A DNA stretch of 64,000 nucleotides, from contig JACJJN010000011.1 in assembly GCA_016899975.1 (NCBI GenBank), forward strand, positions 33,601 through 97,600, in the 5' to 3' direction. The position numbers were made by a program, and so were the translations under genes. Positions 1-7,503 of the stretch are shown piece by piece. The DNA is from Lacrimispora saccharolytica (GTDB lineage: Bacteria > Bacillota > Clostridia > Lachnospirales > Lachnospiraceae). How positions within the stretch are numbered: the first letter of the stretch is position 1; each line of letters begins with the position of its first letter. Below the pieces are notes generated by a model. The model was not told where the DNA came from. It saw nothing but the letters and a program-made list of their open reading frames with translations, and did no database searches.

Positions 1-1
1 G

Positions 2-355
2 TGTGTCTCTGACACGGAATTCAGGAGAAACCATACCCCGGATGCCGGTTTGACCCTTCCGGTATGTGAGTCGGAAGCGCTGGAATACTACCGGATGAAC
101 GGCAGGTATTTTGAGCAGGCATCCGAAAGTGAGATGCTTGCGCTGATGCAGCAGGATATCCAGCGGCAGGACGGCTGGTCTGATTTCAAATATGCCAATG
201 AGACGGCTTATCAGGAGGCATTGGGATTTCTTCCGCAGGTCATGGAAGAAGCGGCATATTATCTGTGCAGCTATTATGGTCTGCCGCAGACCGTGTATCA
301 GTACAGCCAGGATCCGCAGAGCCTGAGAATCAGTGTGTATTGGGATTATTCGTAA
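2..355 (+). CDS. Hypothetical protein, C-terminal part (gene enters from the left edge)
   Basis: The frame is open from base 2 to the TAA at 353-355, so this is the 3' end of a longer gene; the first usable start inside the window (TTG at 50) has no convincing ribosome binding site. The visible 117 residues are acidic and rich in Tyr, Glu and Gln and end in SVYWDYS. I see no signal peptide, membrane segment or catalytic motif and do not recognise the family. The next gene, lysC, has its own promoter, so the two are probably not one operon. Confidence 0.6.
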   Translation, partial: CVSDTEFRRNHTPDAGLTLPVCESEALEYYRMNGRYFEQASESEMLALMQQDIQRQDGWSDFKYANETAYQEALGFLPQVMEEAAYYLCSYYGLPQTVYQYSQDPQSLRISVYWDYS

Positions 356-377
356 CGCAGGATTATTTGTAAAAGAA

Positions 378-406
378 TTGCATTTTTTCCCAGATTTCGC
401 TATACT
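378..406 (+). promoter_or_regulatory. Sigma-A-type promoter of lysC
   Basis: TTGCAT at 378-383 and TATACT at 401-406 are separated by 17 bases. Transcription would start near 413, leaving a leader of about 30 nt with GGGGGAA just before the lysC ATG. That is too short for a lysine riboswitch, so no L-box control is visible in this window. Confidence 0.65.
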
Positions 407-442
407 TATGGTTGAAAATTTTGACCATATGGGGGAAAACAG

Positions 443-1645
443 ATGTTAACCGTAATGAAATTTGGCGGCAGTTCCGTAGCGGATCTTGAAAAGATCCGCA
501 ATGTGGCGAAACGCTGCATCGAAAAGAAAAATCAGGGCAGTCAGGTCGTCGTCGTTCTCTCGGCAATGGGAAAAACGACCGATGGGCTGATTCAGATGGC
601 GAAAGAGATCACGCCCAATCCTTCCCGCAGGGAGATGGATATGCTTCTGTCCACCGGCGAGCAGGTATCCGTATCACTGATGACTATGACACTGCTCTCC
701 ATGGGAGTTTCTGCAGTGTCCCTGAATGCATGGCAGGTTCCGATGCATACGACTTCCGATTATCAGAATGCAAAGCTGAAACGGATCCGTACCGAAAGAA
801 TCCGCAAGGAGCTGGAAGACAACAAGATCGTAGTGATCACAGGCTTCCAGGGCATCAACAAATATGAGGATGTGACGACGCTGGGCCGCGGAGGTTCAGA
901 TACCACAGCGGTTGCGCTGGCGGCGGAACTGCATGCGGATGTCTGCGAAATCTATACGGATGTGGACGGCGTTTATACGGCGGATCCGCGGATTGTGCCC
1001 AAGGCAAGGAAGATGGAGGAAGTGACCTACGATGAGATGCTGGAGCTTGCATCCCTTGGCGCAAAGGTACTGCACAGCCGTTGTGTGGAGATTGCGAAGA
1101 AATACGGTGTTGAGCTGCTGGTATGCTCAAGTATGAATGAAAATCCGGGAACACTTGTAAGGGAGAATCAGAAGATGGAAAAAATGTTAATCAGCGGTGT
1201 GGCAGCCGATAAAAATGTAGCCAGAGTAAGAGTCGCAGGACTTGTCAACGATGCGGACAGCACATTTCGTCTGCTGAACGTGCTGGATCAGCACAATATC
1301 AATATTGATGTCATGATCCAGACCATCGGCAAAGACGGCACAAAGGCGATCACATTTACCGTTGCGCGTACAGATCTGGCCCGGGTGCTGGACATCCTGA
1401 AAGAAAACATGGAAACGCTTGGAATTGCGAAACTGACTTATGATGAAAAGGTAGCAAAGGTATCCGTTGTAGGAGCAGGAATCCGCTCTCATTCCGGAGT
1501 TGCCGCAAAGATGTTCGGTGCATTGGCAAATGTCGGAATCAATACGGAGATGGTGACAACTTCTGAAATCCGCATTACTGCTCTGGTACCTGAGGAGCAG
1601 GCGGATATTGCAATGCGCGCGATCCACGAAACATTTATCGAATAA
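443..1645 (+). CDS. lysC: Aspartate kinase
   Basis: Phosphorylates L-aspartate to aspartyl phosphate, the committed step toward lysine, diaminopimelate, threonine and methionine in the cytoplasm. The 400-residue protein opens with the kinase signature KFGGSSV (residues 6-12) and carries TLGRGGSDTTA in the middle of the amino-acid kinase domain. Two ACT-like segments follow, around residues 250-320 and 335-400, with VGAGIRSHSGVAAKMFGAL in the second; these bind feedback effectors. GGGGGAA stands 7 nt before the ATG. An internal ATG at 455, right before KFGG, is an alternative start. Confidence 0.95.
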   Translation: MLTVMKFGGSSVADLEKIRNVAKRCIEKKNQGSQVVVVLSAMGKTTDGLIQMAKEITPNPSRREMDMLLSTGEQVSVSLMTMTLLSMGVSAVSLNAWQVPMHTTSDYQNAKLKRIRTERIRKELEDNKIVVITGFQGINKYEDVTTLGRGGSDTTAVALAAELHADVCEIYTDVDGVYTADPRIVPKARKMEEVTYDEMLELASLGAKVLHSRCVEIAKKYGVELLVCSSMNENPGTLVRENQKMEKMLISGVAADKNVARVRVAGLVNDADSTFRLLNVLDQHNINIDVMIQTIGKDGTKAITFTVARTDLARVLDILKENMETLGIAKLTYDEKVAKVSVVGAGIRSHSGVAAKMFGALANVGINTEMVTTSEIRITALVPEEQADIAMRAIHETFIE

Positions 1646-1693
1646 ACGAACCGTTACAAAAACCCGGAATGGAAAAAGGACACCTGGAAAAGC

Positions 1694-1721
1694 ACGATTT
1701 TTTCTTTTATGACATATGATA
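1694..1721 (+). promoter_or_regulatory. Possible sigma-K/sigma-E-type promoter of sigK
   Basis: AC at 1694-1695, then 17 bases, then CATATGATA at 1713-1721 fits the Bacillus sigma-K pattern AC-N16/17-CATAnnnTA. It lies about 32 bp before the sigK start. Positive autoregulation of sigK by the mother-cell sigma factors is known in Bacillus; that this site does the same here is inference from one short match. Confidence 0.4.
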
Positions 1722-1752
1722 AAGATAAATCCCCTTTTTGAGGTGCACATCC

Positions 1753-2373
1753 ATGGAACCATTCCAGAAGCCTCTTACCGCAGCAGAAGAGAAAGCATAC
1801 CTGGAGGCGTATCAAAAGGGCGATGAAACGGCAAAAGATATTCTGATCGAGAGGAATCTGCGGCTGGTGGCGCACGTGGTAAAAAAATACCAGGGGATCC
1901 ATGAGGATCTGGATGATCTTCTGTCTATCGGAACCATCGGGTTGATCAAGGCGGTGACGACCTTCGACCAGGACAAAGGAAACCGGCTGGCTTCCTATGC
2001 TGCCAGATGTATCCACAATGAACTGCTGATGTATCTGCGGGCAAAGAAAAAAACTTCCCGCGAGATTTCCCTCTATGAACCGATCGGAACGGATAAAGAG
2101 GGAAATGAGATCCATCTGCTGGATATCATAGAAAGCGGCGGTGAGGATACCGCTGATTCTTATACAAAAAAGGAAGACTGTCAGAGACTGTATCAGTATT
2201 TCCATTCCGTGCTCAGCGAGAAGGAAAAACAAGTACTGATTCTGCGGTATGGTCTGTTTGGAGAGGAAGCGGGCACTCAGAAGAGCATTGCTGCCCGTCT
2301 GGGAATCAGCCGGTCCTATGTATCCAGGATCGAAAAGAACGCAGTGGAAAAACTCAGAGGATGTTTCCGGTGA
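1753..2373 (+). CDS. sigK: RNA polymerase sporulation sigma factor sigma-K
   Basis: Late mother-cell sigma factor of sporulation. Region 2 is clear (RNLRLVAHVVKKY, DDLLSIGTIGLIKAV, ASYAARCIHNELLMYLRA), as is the region 4 helix-turn-helix at the end (SIAARLGISRSYVSRIEKNAVEKL). Start at ATG 1753 is chosen because GAGGTG lies 7 nt upstream; this gives 206 residues. The protein then begins at KPLTAAEEKAYLEAY, lacking the roughly 20-residue inhibitory pro-sequence of B. subtilis pro-sigma-K. The gene is uninterrupted: no skin-like element splits it. Confidence 0.88.
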   Translation: MEPFQKPLTAAEEKAYLEAYQKGDETAKDILIERNLRLVAHVVKKYQGIHEDLDDLLSIGTIGLIKAVTTFDQDKGNRLASYAARCIHNELLMYLRAKKKTSREISLYEPIGTDKEGNEIHLLDIIESGGEDTADSYTKKEDCQRLYQYFHSVLSEKEKQVLILRYGLFGEEAGTQKSIAARLGISRSYVSRIEKNAVEKLRGCFR

Positions 2374-2479
2374 CTGTTTGGACTGTCTTTCTTCTATAAA
2401 TATGATACAGTCATGCATGGGGTATGCTGGCTTCCATGAAAATTGCTTCGTGATGAGGCGGAAGCCGGAAAGCAATATG

Positions 2480-2522
2480 GCTTCCTGCGGTCTGCGCTTT
2501 TCCTGCGCAGACTGTAGGAGGC
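2480..2522 (+). other. Long hairpin in the sigK-comM gap
   Basis: Bases 2480-2497 pair with 2505-2522 over 18 positions (three G-U pairs) around a 7-nt loop. No T-run follows, so it is not a standard intrinsic terminator. Upstream, GGCTTCC (2429-2435) and GGAAGCC (2460-2466) can also pair, and that GGAAGCC can alternatively pair with GGCTTCC at 2479-2485, so competing folds are possible. The rest of 2374-2633 shows no gene I can support. Confidence 0.5.
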
Positions 2523-2633
2523 TTATGTAAAGAAAACATGAAATTCTTTCAATTTCTATGTAAAATGATTCTAAAAGTTTCCCAAAAGATTTGTAAAATT
2601 AATTTCAAACAGTGAAAAGCGGCGCGATCTTTA

Positions 2634-2663
2634 TTGACAAAGTTCGATTAAGAAAGTTATACT
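2634..2663 (+). promoter_or_regulatory. Promoter of the comM-dprA operon
   Basis: Perfect TTGACA at 2634-2639, 18 bases, TATACT at 2658-2663. The leader to the comM ATG is about 125 nt and includes a 7-bp hairpin ACAGAAC/GTTCTGT (2723-2729 and 2736-2742) followed by a short T-rich stretch, which may attenuate weakly. In the lysogen this promoter reads only the 5' fragment of comM and then runs into the convergently oriented integrase gene. Confidence 0.65.
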
Positions 2664-2793
2664 GATAAAAACGCAGCAGTTCAGCCGGCTGAGCGGTTGC
2701 ATAAAAATATCAATCTGTCCTGACAGAACAGTTCTGTTCTGTATTTCCATTTTTTAAAGTCAAAACACTTATAGAGAACAAAGGAGGAATGGC

Positions 2794-3903
2794 ATGTTTT
2801 GCCGTGTATGGTCCATGGTGATCCATGGGGTGGAGGCAGTCCCTGTCCGTGTGGAGGCGGACGTCAGTGACGGGATGCCGATGTTTACCATCGTTGGTTA
2901 TGTGAGCGCACAGGTGCGGGAGGCGCAGGACCGGGTGCGGACGGCGCTGCGGAATCTCGGGATCATTCTGCCGCCGAAAAGAATTGTGATCAACCTCGCG
3001 CCGGCAAATATCCGAAAAGACGGACCGAGGTTTGACCTTCCGATCGCTGCGGCAGTTTTGCTGGCGATCGGAAGGATTCCTCCGCGGAGTCTTGAAAACA
3101 CGATGCTGATCGGAGAGCTTGGACTGAACGGGGATGTTCAGGCTGTAGCAGGCGTACTTTCCTCGGTGATGGAGGCACGGAAGATCGGTATCAGAAGCTG
3201 TATTCTTCCAACGGCAAATCTGCCGGAGGGAAAGCAGGCGGAATTGGAAGAGACGTGGGGAATTTCCAGCCTGAAGGAATTGCTGGCTTACTGCTGCGGA
3301 GAACGACCGAAAGAAGCGCAGCAGCAGGGATTTTGCAGAACGGCAGGAACTGAGGAAGAGGAGAAGAACGCGGCAGGACCGGAGCGGGAAGATTTTTCCG
3401 AATATGGGGATTTTGACGAGATCCTTGGACAGGAGGGAGTAAAGCGGGCTGCGTTGATCGCTGCCAGCGGATTTCATAACCTGCTCCTGTTTGGCCCGCC
3501 GGGAAGCGGAAAATCCATGGCTGCCCGGCGGATTCCGACCATTCTTCCGCCGATGACCAGAGGGGAACAGCTGGAAGTGACGCGGCTGTACAGTATCGCG
3601 GGACTGCTGCCGACCGGGCAGCCGCTGATACGGAACCGGCCGTTCCGTGCGCCCCATCACAGCATTACTGCCCAGGCGTTGGTGGGCGGCGGACGATATC
3701 CGTCTCCCGGGGAGATTACGCTGGCACACAGAGGTGTACTGTTTCTGGATGAACTTCCGGAGATGTCCCGGAGGGTGCTGGAACTTCTGCGCCAGCCGCT
3801 GGAAGAGCATCAGATCCTGATTTCCCGGCAGGAGGGGACGTATCTGTTTCCTTCGTCTTTTGTCCTGGTGGCGGCGATGAATCCGTGTCCTCGATTTAGG
3901 TAA
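2794..3903 (+). pseudogene. comM: comM (YifB/Mg-chelatase-like AAA+ ATPase), 5' fragment cut by the prophage
   Basis: ComM is a hexameric DNA helicase that promotes branch migration during natural transformation. This fragment holds the N-terminal ChlI-like domain (about residues 1-170), a low-complexity linker with EEEEKNAA, the P-loop FGPPGSGKS (about 231-239) and Walker B LFLDELPE. Host sequence ends near 3878-3881, at the codons for Met-Asn of MNPCPCG; phage sequence then supplies PCPRFR and a stop at 3901. Joined to the fragment at 45158 the gene would encode about 528 residues, close to the usual YifB size. RBS is AAAGGAGGAA. Confidence 0.93.
3878..3903. other. attL
   Basis: Host comM joins phage DNA at TGAA (3878-3881), which also occurs in attR at 45156-45159. 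The phage half contains ATTTAGGTAA (3894-3903), the exact reverse complement of TTACCTAAAT at the attR side (45134-45143). Joining both phage halves gives a 48-bp attP whose dyad centre falls on the GA inside TGAA, as expected for the central dinucleotide of a serine integrase. Confidence 0.85.
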
Positions 3904-3910
3904 AATTTTT

Positions 3911-5362
3911 TTAAACGAATTTCCAATAAATTTTTATAGTATTCGGAGTGGTTCCGATTTCGATTTTTCTAATAAGCGCTTGAACTAAGTTCCTTTTAAT
4001 CGAAAGATCGGCGTTATCTATGTTATCGACGTACCGGTTTAAAATGTCTTGAGTATCAGCCTTAGAAAGTATATCCGGAACCTCTGCCTCTTCCTGGCGT
4101 TCTTTTATATCCGTCTCGATCTGATCCTTTTCCTCATACAATGGTTTTATTCGATCTCCGATATCGGAAAGTGGAATTGTACCTAAGGTATATAGATCCA
4201 TTAATTTGTTGATTTTATTTTCGATCTCTCGTAATCTATTTTTTAATATCATGAGATTATCGTCCTCCTTATAATCTGTCCGACTTTCAGCGGCTATGAT
4301 CCGATCAATATAACCAGGATCCAATTTTAATTTTTTGATCTCGTCGAGTACAGCCTGATCGAGTTTCTCGACTTTATAGTTTGGATTTTTACAGCCGTCC
4401 ATTTTTTTCATTTGAGTATTGCCGTCTCGGGAATAGCATTTATAATAGGCGTATTGTTTATCTTTTCTACGGCTCGTTGATACAAAGTACCGAGCGCCGC
4501 AATTACCGCAAAACAGTAAACCGCTTAAGAGGTGCTTACCGTGATAAGGGGATCTATAGTGATCGCTCCATTTACTTGAGATTTCTTTATAACGAGTTTG
4601 GACACGGTTAAAGGTCTCCTCGTCTATGATCGGCTCATGAACGCCGTCGTACTCCTGGCCTTTATATTTGATCTTGCCTATATACAGTGTATTCCGGAGT
4701 ATAACGCCGGTCTGAGAGGCGTCCTTATAACTCGAATATTTATTTGTATAATGCTCGTTCATGTATTTACTGATCCCGTGGATCGTCTCTCCCTCGAGGA
4801 ACATTTTATAAATCTGCCGGATCTGTAAAGCCTCATATTCATTGATTACGAGTTTACCGTCTATAAAATCATAACCGATCGGGACATTAGATCCACCATG
4901 CCAATAACCGGCTTTTGCTCTCCCTACGTGTCCCATAGCAAGACGCTCTTTTATTTGTTCTCTCTCGAGCTGTGCAAAGACGGAGAGTATTCCGATCATA
5001 GCGCGACCGAAAGGGGTAGAAGTATCGAAATTCTCGCTCATGGATATGAAGTCAACTCCGTTCGGGAGAAATTCTTCCTCAATCAGATATAGAGTATCTT
5101 TCTGAGAGCGGCTCAGACGATCCAGTTTGTAAACGAGGACGACGTCGATCTTTTTCTCCCTGGCGTCTTTTATCATTCTAAGCATAGCCGGACGATCAAT
5201 ATTTCCTCCGCTATATCCAGGATCCACGTATTTATTATAGATCTTCCAGGAATGAGCGTCGCAATATTTTTCGAGCCGCTCGAGTTGTTCGTCGATCGAA
5301 TATCCATCGACCTGAATATCGGTTGATACTCTGACGTAAATCGCTACATTTTTAAATTTCAT
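3911..5362 (-). CDS. int: Large serine recombinase (phage integrase)
   Basis: Catalyses attP x attB integration into comM. The 483-residue protein has the catalytic domain with nucleophile Ser13 in YVRVSTD, the KLDRLSR motif (79-85) and a helix E region near 110-145. The recombinase domain follows (about 155-265). A zinc ribbon has Cys285, Cys288, Cys309 and Cys324, and a coiled coil lies at about 367-425, the part that in other large serine integrases controls synapsis direction. The RBS on the minus strand is AGGAGG, 9 nt from the ATG. It faces comM's 5' part. Confidence 0.96.
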   Translation of the reverse strand: MKFKNVAIYVRVSTDIQVDGYSIDEQLERLEKYCDAHSWKIYNKYVDPGYSGGNIDRPAMLRMIKDAREKKIDVVLVYKLDRLSRSQKDTLYLIEEEFLPNGVDFISMSENFDTSTPFGRAMIGILSVFAQLEREQIKERLAMGHVGRAKAGYWHGGSNVPIGYDFIDGKLVINEYEALQIRQIYKMFLEGETIHGISKYMNEHYTNKYSSYKDASQTGVILRNTLYIGKIKYKGQEYDGVHEPIIDEETFNRVQTRYKEISSKWSDHYRSPYHGKHLLSGLLFCGNCGARYFVSTSRRKDKQYAYYKCYSRDGNTQMKKMDGCKNPNYKVEKLDQAVLDEIKKLKLDPGYIDRIIAAESRTDYKEDDNLMILKNRLREIENKINKLMDLYTLGTIPLSDIGDRIKPLYEEKDQIETDIKERQEEAEVPDILSKADTQDILNRYVDNIDNADLSIKRNLVQALIRKIEIGTTPNTIKIYWKFV

Positions 5363-5691
5363 ATATTCAGCCTCCTAAAAATTAGAGGTTATAACAGAAT
5401 AACAAAAACTTTTGCAATTTCTTATATATTTTCTTTTTTATATTTATATATACCTATATTATTATTTTTCTTAGAAATTAAAGAAGAAAATGTTATTATG
5501 TTATATAAGCCTCATTTGTTTCGATAATTCAAAATTATTTATATATATTTTCGATTTTTCGATAACAGAAACATAACAAAAACATAACAGAATGACGAGC
5601 CGAAAACTGATTTTGTTATATCAAAGAAAATCAGTCTAAAGAAGTTTTTGTTAAAATAGGCCGTTTTGTTATGTTTTTGTTGTGGGTTTTG
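5363..5691 (-). promoter_or_regulatory. AT-rich leader of the integrase gene, copy 1 of a duplicated control region
   Basis: Read on the minus strand toward the integrase, this non-coding stretch contains many ATAAC/GTTAT words, several ATAACAAAAAC repeats, TATCGAAA half-sites near 5518-5562, a conserved block around 5476-5505 (ATAACATAATAACATTTT), and GTTATTCTGTTAT just before the Shine-Dalgarno sequence. The same elements in the same order lie upstream of the late regulator at 24614-24972. A hairpin ACTGATTTT/AAAATCAGT (near 5607-5635) is specific to this copy. Confidence 0.8.
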
Positions 5692-6072
5692 TTATACCTT
5701 TTTCTTACGAGCCATTTCGACGCCGATATCAATAGACTGTATTATCGTCATTATTGCCGCCGGATCTGCCGGAGCATTGTCAAAAGTCAGACCGTCGATA
5801 TCGGTTAATTGGTTTTTGGTATTTTCGATAATTTCCTCGACGCTATCCGGACGATCGTTTCCGATCGGTAAAATCTTACCGGCCGCCAGGGCGTCAGCGC
5901 TGATCCGGAGCGCCTCGCAGATCGATAACACGCTCGAAAGATTGGATTTTGCAATCCCTCGTCTGAAAATGGTTGCTACTGTAGACTGAGGGATATTATA
6001 AGTTTCGCAAAACCTTAATACGGATCCGTACCGTTGACAGATCAGATCTTTTAATCTATTCTCTATGCTCAT
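5692..6072 (-). CDS. XRE-family transcriptional regulator (phage repressor A)
   Basis: 126 residues. The N-terminal helix-turn-helix includes RFCETYNIPQSTVATIFRRG (about 21-40); the C-terminal half is acidic and probably mediates oligomerisation, and there is no LexA-like Ser/Lys protease domain. GGAGG precedes the ATG on the minus strand. Tandem TATCGAAA sites lie just upstream (6100-6158), so autoregulation is likely. The same half-site recurs in the integrase and late-regulator leaders and in phage-wide palindromes, which makes this protein the leading candidate to bind them (inference). Confidence 0.8.
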   Translation of the reverse strand: MSIENRLKDLICQRYGSVLRFCETYNIPQSTVATIFRRGIAKSNLSSVLSICEALRISADALAAGKILPIGNDRPDSVEEIIENTKNQLTDIDGLTFDNAPADPAAIMTIIQSIDIGVEMARKKKV

Positions 6073-6099
6073 ATATAAACCTCCTTATGGGTATTATAA

Positions 6100-6158
6100 T
6101 ATCGAAATATCGAAAATACAATAAAAATATTTTGAAATATCGAAAACACTTAATCGAA
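6100..6158. promoter_or_regulatory. Tandem TATCGAAA operator cluster upstream of repressor A
   Basis: The stretch has two tandem TATCGAAA copies (6100-6115), then TTTTGAAATATCGAAAA near 6130-6146, then AATCGAA. A nearly identical arrangement is found in the late leader at 24769-24812. Placement immediately upstream of a regulator gene suggests autoregulatory operators. Confidence 0.55.
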
Positions 6159-6255
6159 CAAATGTTTGTATTTCCCAGTTGATTTTATGGGGGTAATGGG
6201 ATATCATATAGTCAGGGATTTCGAACAAGTGTTTTTGCTTATGGGAGGTGCTGAA

Positions 6256-6369
6256 TTGGAATATAAAGAAAAGATCATAGAAATGATCGAGAACATAGAA
6301 GATATCAGATTTTTAAGACAGATATATACGATCGTAATTCGACACATAAAAAAGAAAGCCGGGAGTTAA
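6256..6369 (+). CDS. Small phage protein of the early regulatory region
   Basis: Start is TTG 6256, placed by GGAGGTG at 6244-6250 with 5 nt spacing; the upstream in-frame extension lacks an RBS. The product is about 37 residues, charged and helical, beginning LEYKEKIIEMIEN and ending HIKKKAGS. Similar tiny helical proteins often sit beside XRE repressors in Clostridial prophages, but I know no function. Its last codons form one arm of a terminator shared with the convergent gene. Confidence 0.6.
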   Translation: MEYKEKIIEMIENIEDIRFLRQIYTIVIRHIKKKAGS

Positions 6370-6382
6370 TCCTGGCTTTCTT
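6352..6382. terminator. Bidirectional intrinsic terminator between convergent genes
   Basis: AAGAAAGCCGGGA (6352-6364) pairs with TCCTGGCTTTCTT (6370-6382) around a 5-nt loop GTTAA; 13 pairs with one G-U. T-rich tracts follow on both strands. The loop holds the stop codons of both flanking genes. Confidence 0.8.
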
Positions 6383-6752
6383 CTTTTAGATTTTTATGTA
6401 AGTCTTTCGCAAAAGCTTTAATGATCGCTTTTTCTTTTTCTCCGGTCTGGGTGTACGTTTTCATGATCGCTTTAATCAGATCGTACAGGGGATTTTCAGT
6501 ATCTTCCAGAAGTTCGGAAACGTAGGCCGCCTCCTCGTCCTCCTGCAAAGTGAACATTTCTCCCTCTCCCGTTCGGAGCCATTCTTCATTAACATTAAAT
6601 TCTCTACAAATTGATAAAAACATTTGGTCGGTGACTGATCTTTCTCCTTTTTCAATTCGACCGATCGCGGCTTTTGTAACTCCGACTTTTTTACCAAACT
6701 CTTCTAATGTGAGATTTAAGTGTTTTCTTAGTTCTCTGATTCGTTCATTCAT
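6366..6752 (-). CDS. XRE-family repressor B (CI-like)
   Basis: ATG 6752 is the start because AGGAGG precedes it on the minus strand; a longer frame upstream lacks an RBS. The 128-residue protein has an N-terminal helix-turn-helix (LTLEEFGKKVGVTKAAIGRIEKG) and a short acidic C-terminal part without a peptidase domain. It is transcribed away from the early operon across an operator region (6815-6883) carrying a different repeat from that of repressor A. Role: probably maintains lysogeny by shutting the rightward early promoter. Confidence 0.85.
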   Translation of the reverse strand: MNERIRELRKHLNLTLEEFGKKVGVTKAAIGRIEKGERSVTDQMFLSICREFNVNEEWLRTGEGEMFTLQEDEEAAYVSELLEDTENPLYDLIKAIMKTYTQTGEKEKAIIKAFAKDLHKNLKEESQD

Positions 6753-6814
6753 GTTATACCTCCTCTCCATATTATTGAGATATTTTTTATCCCGAAATAA
6801 GATTATCATAATTT

Positions 6815-6883
6815 GTAACCATAGTCAACAAAAAACTATTGACAAAGTAACCAAAGTAAATATATAATGTAACCGTAGTCAAC
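6815..6883 (+). promoter_or_regulatory. Rightward early promoter with three operator repeats
   Basis: TTGACA at 6839-6844, 18 bases, TATAAT at 6863-6868. Three related 15-mers surround it: GTAACCATAGTCAAC (6815-6829), GTAACCAAAGTAAAT (6847-6861, in the spacer) and GTAACCGTAGTCAAC (6869-6883). A repressor on these would block polymerase. The outer copies are nearly identical. A leftward promoter for repressor B must overlap this block, but its -10 is weak. Confidence 0.75.
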
Positions 6884-6913
6884 AGAACCGCAAAAGATCG
6901 AGAGGTAAATAAA

Positions 6914-7135
6914 ATGAAAAGATCAAAAGCCGAAAGACATTTAGCATATGCGAGAGAACATCTTGAGTATTTACGAGAGAGTTATGTAGAAACCATGAGA
7001 AATCCAAATTGGAGACGCCTTGACATTTGTTTTATAGGTGGTAGCAATCCATACAAAGAAAAATTGCAAACACTCAGAGAAGAAATGGAAGAAACAAAAG
7101 TAAGAATTGCTAAATTTGAAAGAATTTTACTATAA
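6914..7135 (+). CDS. Hypothetical early phage protein
   Basis: First gene of the rightward early operon, 73 residues, RBS GAGAGGT 8-9 nt before the ATG. It is rich in Glu, Arg and Lys and predicted mostly helical, with a possible coiled coil at the C-terminus (EKLQTLREEMEETKVRIAKFE). No family recognised. Position directly after the early promoter would suit a Cro-like or anti-repressor function, but there is no visible helix-turn-helix. Confidence 0.65.
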   Translation: MKRSKAERHLAYAREHLEYLRESYVETMRNPNWRRLDICFIGGSNPYKEKLQTLREEMEETKVRIAKFERILL

Positions 7136-7146
7136 GTCATTCTATA

Positions 7147-7289
7147 TCGGCCGGATAAATTCCGGCGCCGTAATGCGGCCGAGGACGGTCACAAGCCCGT
7201 GTAAACGCAGAGTGAGGTAGTACCTTGAAAACTAAATCCATCCACGGACAGGCTAGTCACCTGTAAGCGGTATACCGTAAAACCGCTGT
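7147..7289 (+). ncRNA. Candidate structured RNA in the early operon
   Basis: This 190-nt gap between two small genes has no coding frame I can support but folds into several GC-rich hairpins: CCGGA/TCCGG (7151-7155, 7161-7165, extendable by CGG/CCG), ACAGG/CCTGT (7248-7252, 7260-7264) and AGCGGT/ACCGCT (7266-7271, 7282-7287). Between them is ACCTTGAAAACTAAATCC. The region is much more GC-rich than the flanking phage leaders. It could be a leader of the downstream antirepressor operon, an antisense-type RNA or an unrecognised motif. No known family is assigned. Confidence 0.45.
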
Positions 7290-7329
7290 GCAAGAGTGTA
7301 ACGGAATTTGAAAGAAAGGAAGTGATCTA

Positions 7330-7503
7330 ATGTCAGAAGAGAAGAAAAAAGATCTCGAAGAAATGGTTGACGTATTAAAAGATCTTGACGAGGAGAGTCT
7401 CCTGATCCTGAATACTGGCGCTCAAATGCTTAAGGCCAGACAGGATATGAGTAAACCAGAGAAAGAGAGGAAAGAAGATCATGAACGAGTTACAGATATT
7501 TGA
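7330..7503 (+). CDS. Small acidic phage protein
   Basis: 57 residues starting MSEEKKKDLEEMVDVLKDL; AAAGGAAGTG lies just upstream of ATG 7330. Charged and helical (DEESLLILNTGAQMLKARQDM). It overlaps the start of the Bro-type gene by 23 nt, so translation is probably coupled. Similar short proteins before antirepressors are common in Clostridial phages; function unknown. Confidence 0.6.
   Translation: MSEEKKKDLEEMVDVLKDLDEESLLILNTGAQMLKARQDMSKPEKERKEDHERVTDI

Noticed and set aside
378..442. Lysine riboswitch before aspartokinase
   Set aside because: The leader after the promoter is only about 30 nt, far too short for an L-box.
1654..2475. 273-codon minus-strand frame opposite sigK
   Set aside because: Antisense to a gene with full sigma-factor motifs; no RBS or promoter.
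2249..2530. 93-codon frame overlapping the end of sigK
   Set aside because: Out of frame with sigK, Cys-rich nonsense-like translation that runs through the hairpin region; no RBS.
2710..3810. 366-codon minus-strand frame opposite comM
   Set aside because: Arg/Ser/Pro-rich antisense shadow of comM with no recognisable domain.
3886..3890. TGTCC shared by both junctions as the recombination core
   Set aside because: It lies off the centre of the attP dyad, and comM would then read with phage-derived silent differences upstream of it. TGAA fits the dyad centre and restores the usual comM sequence.
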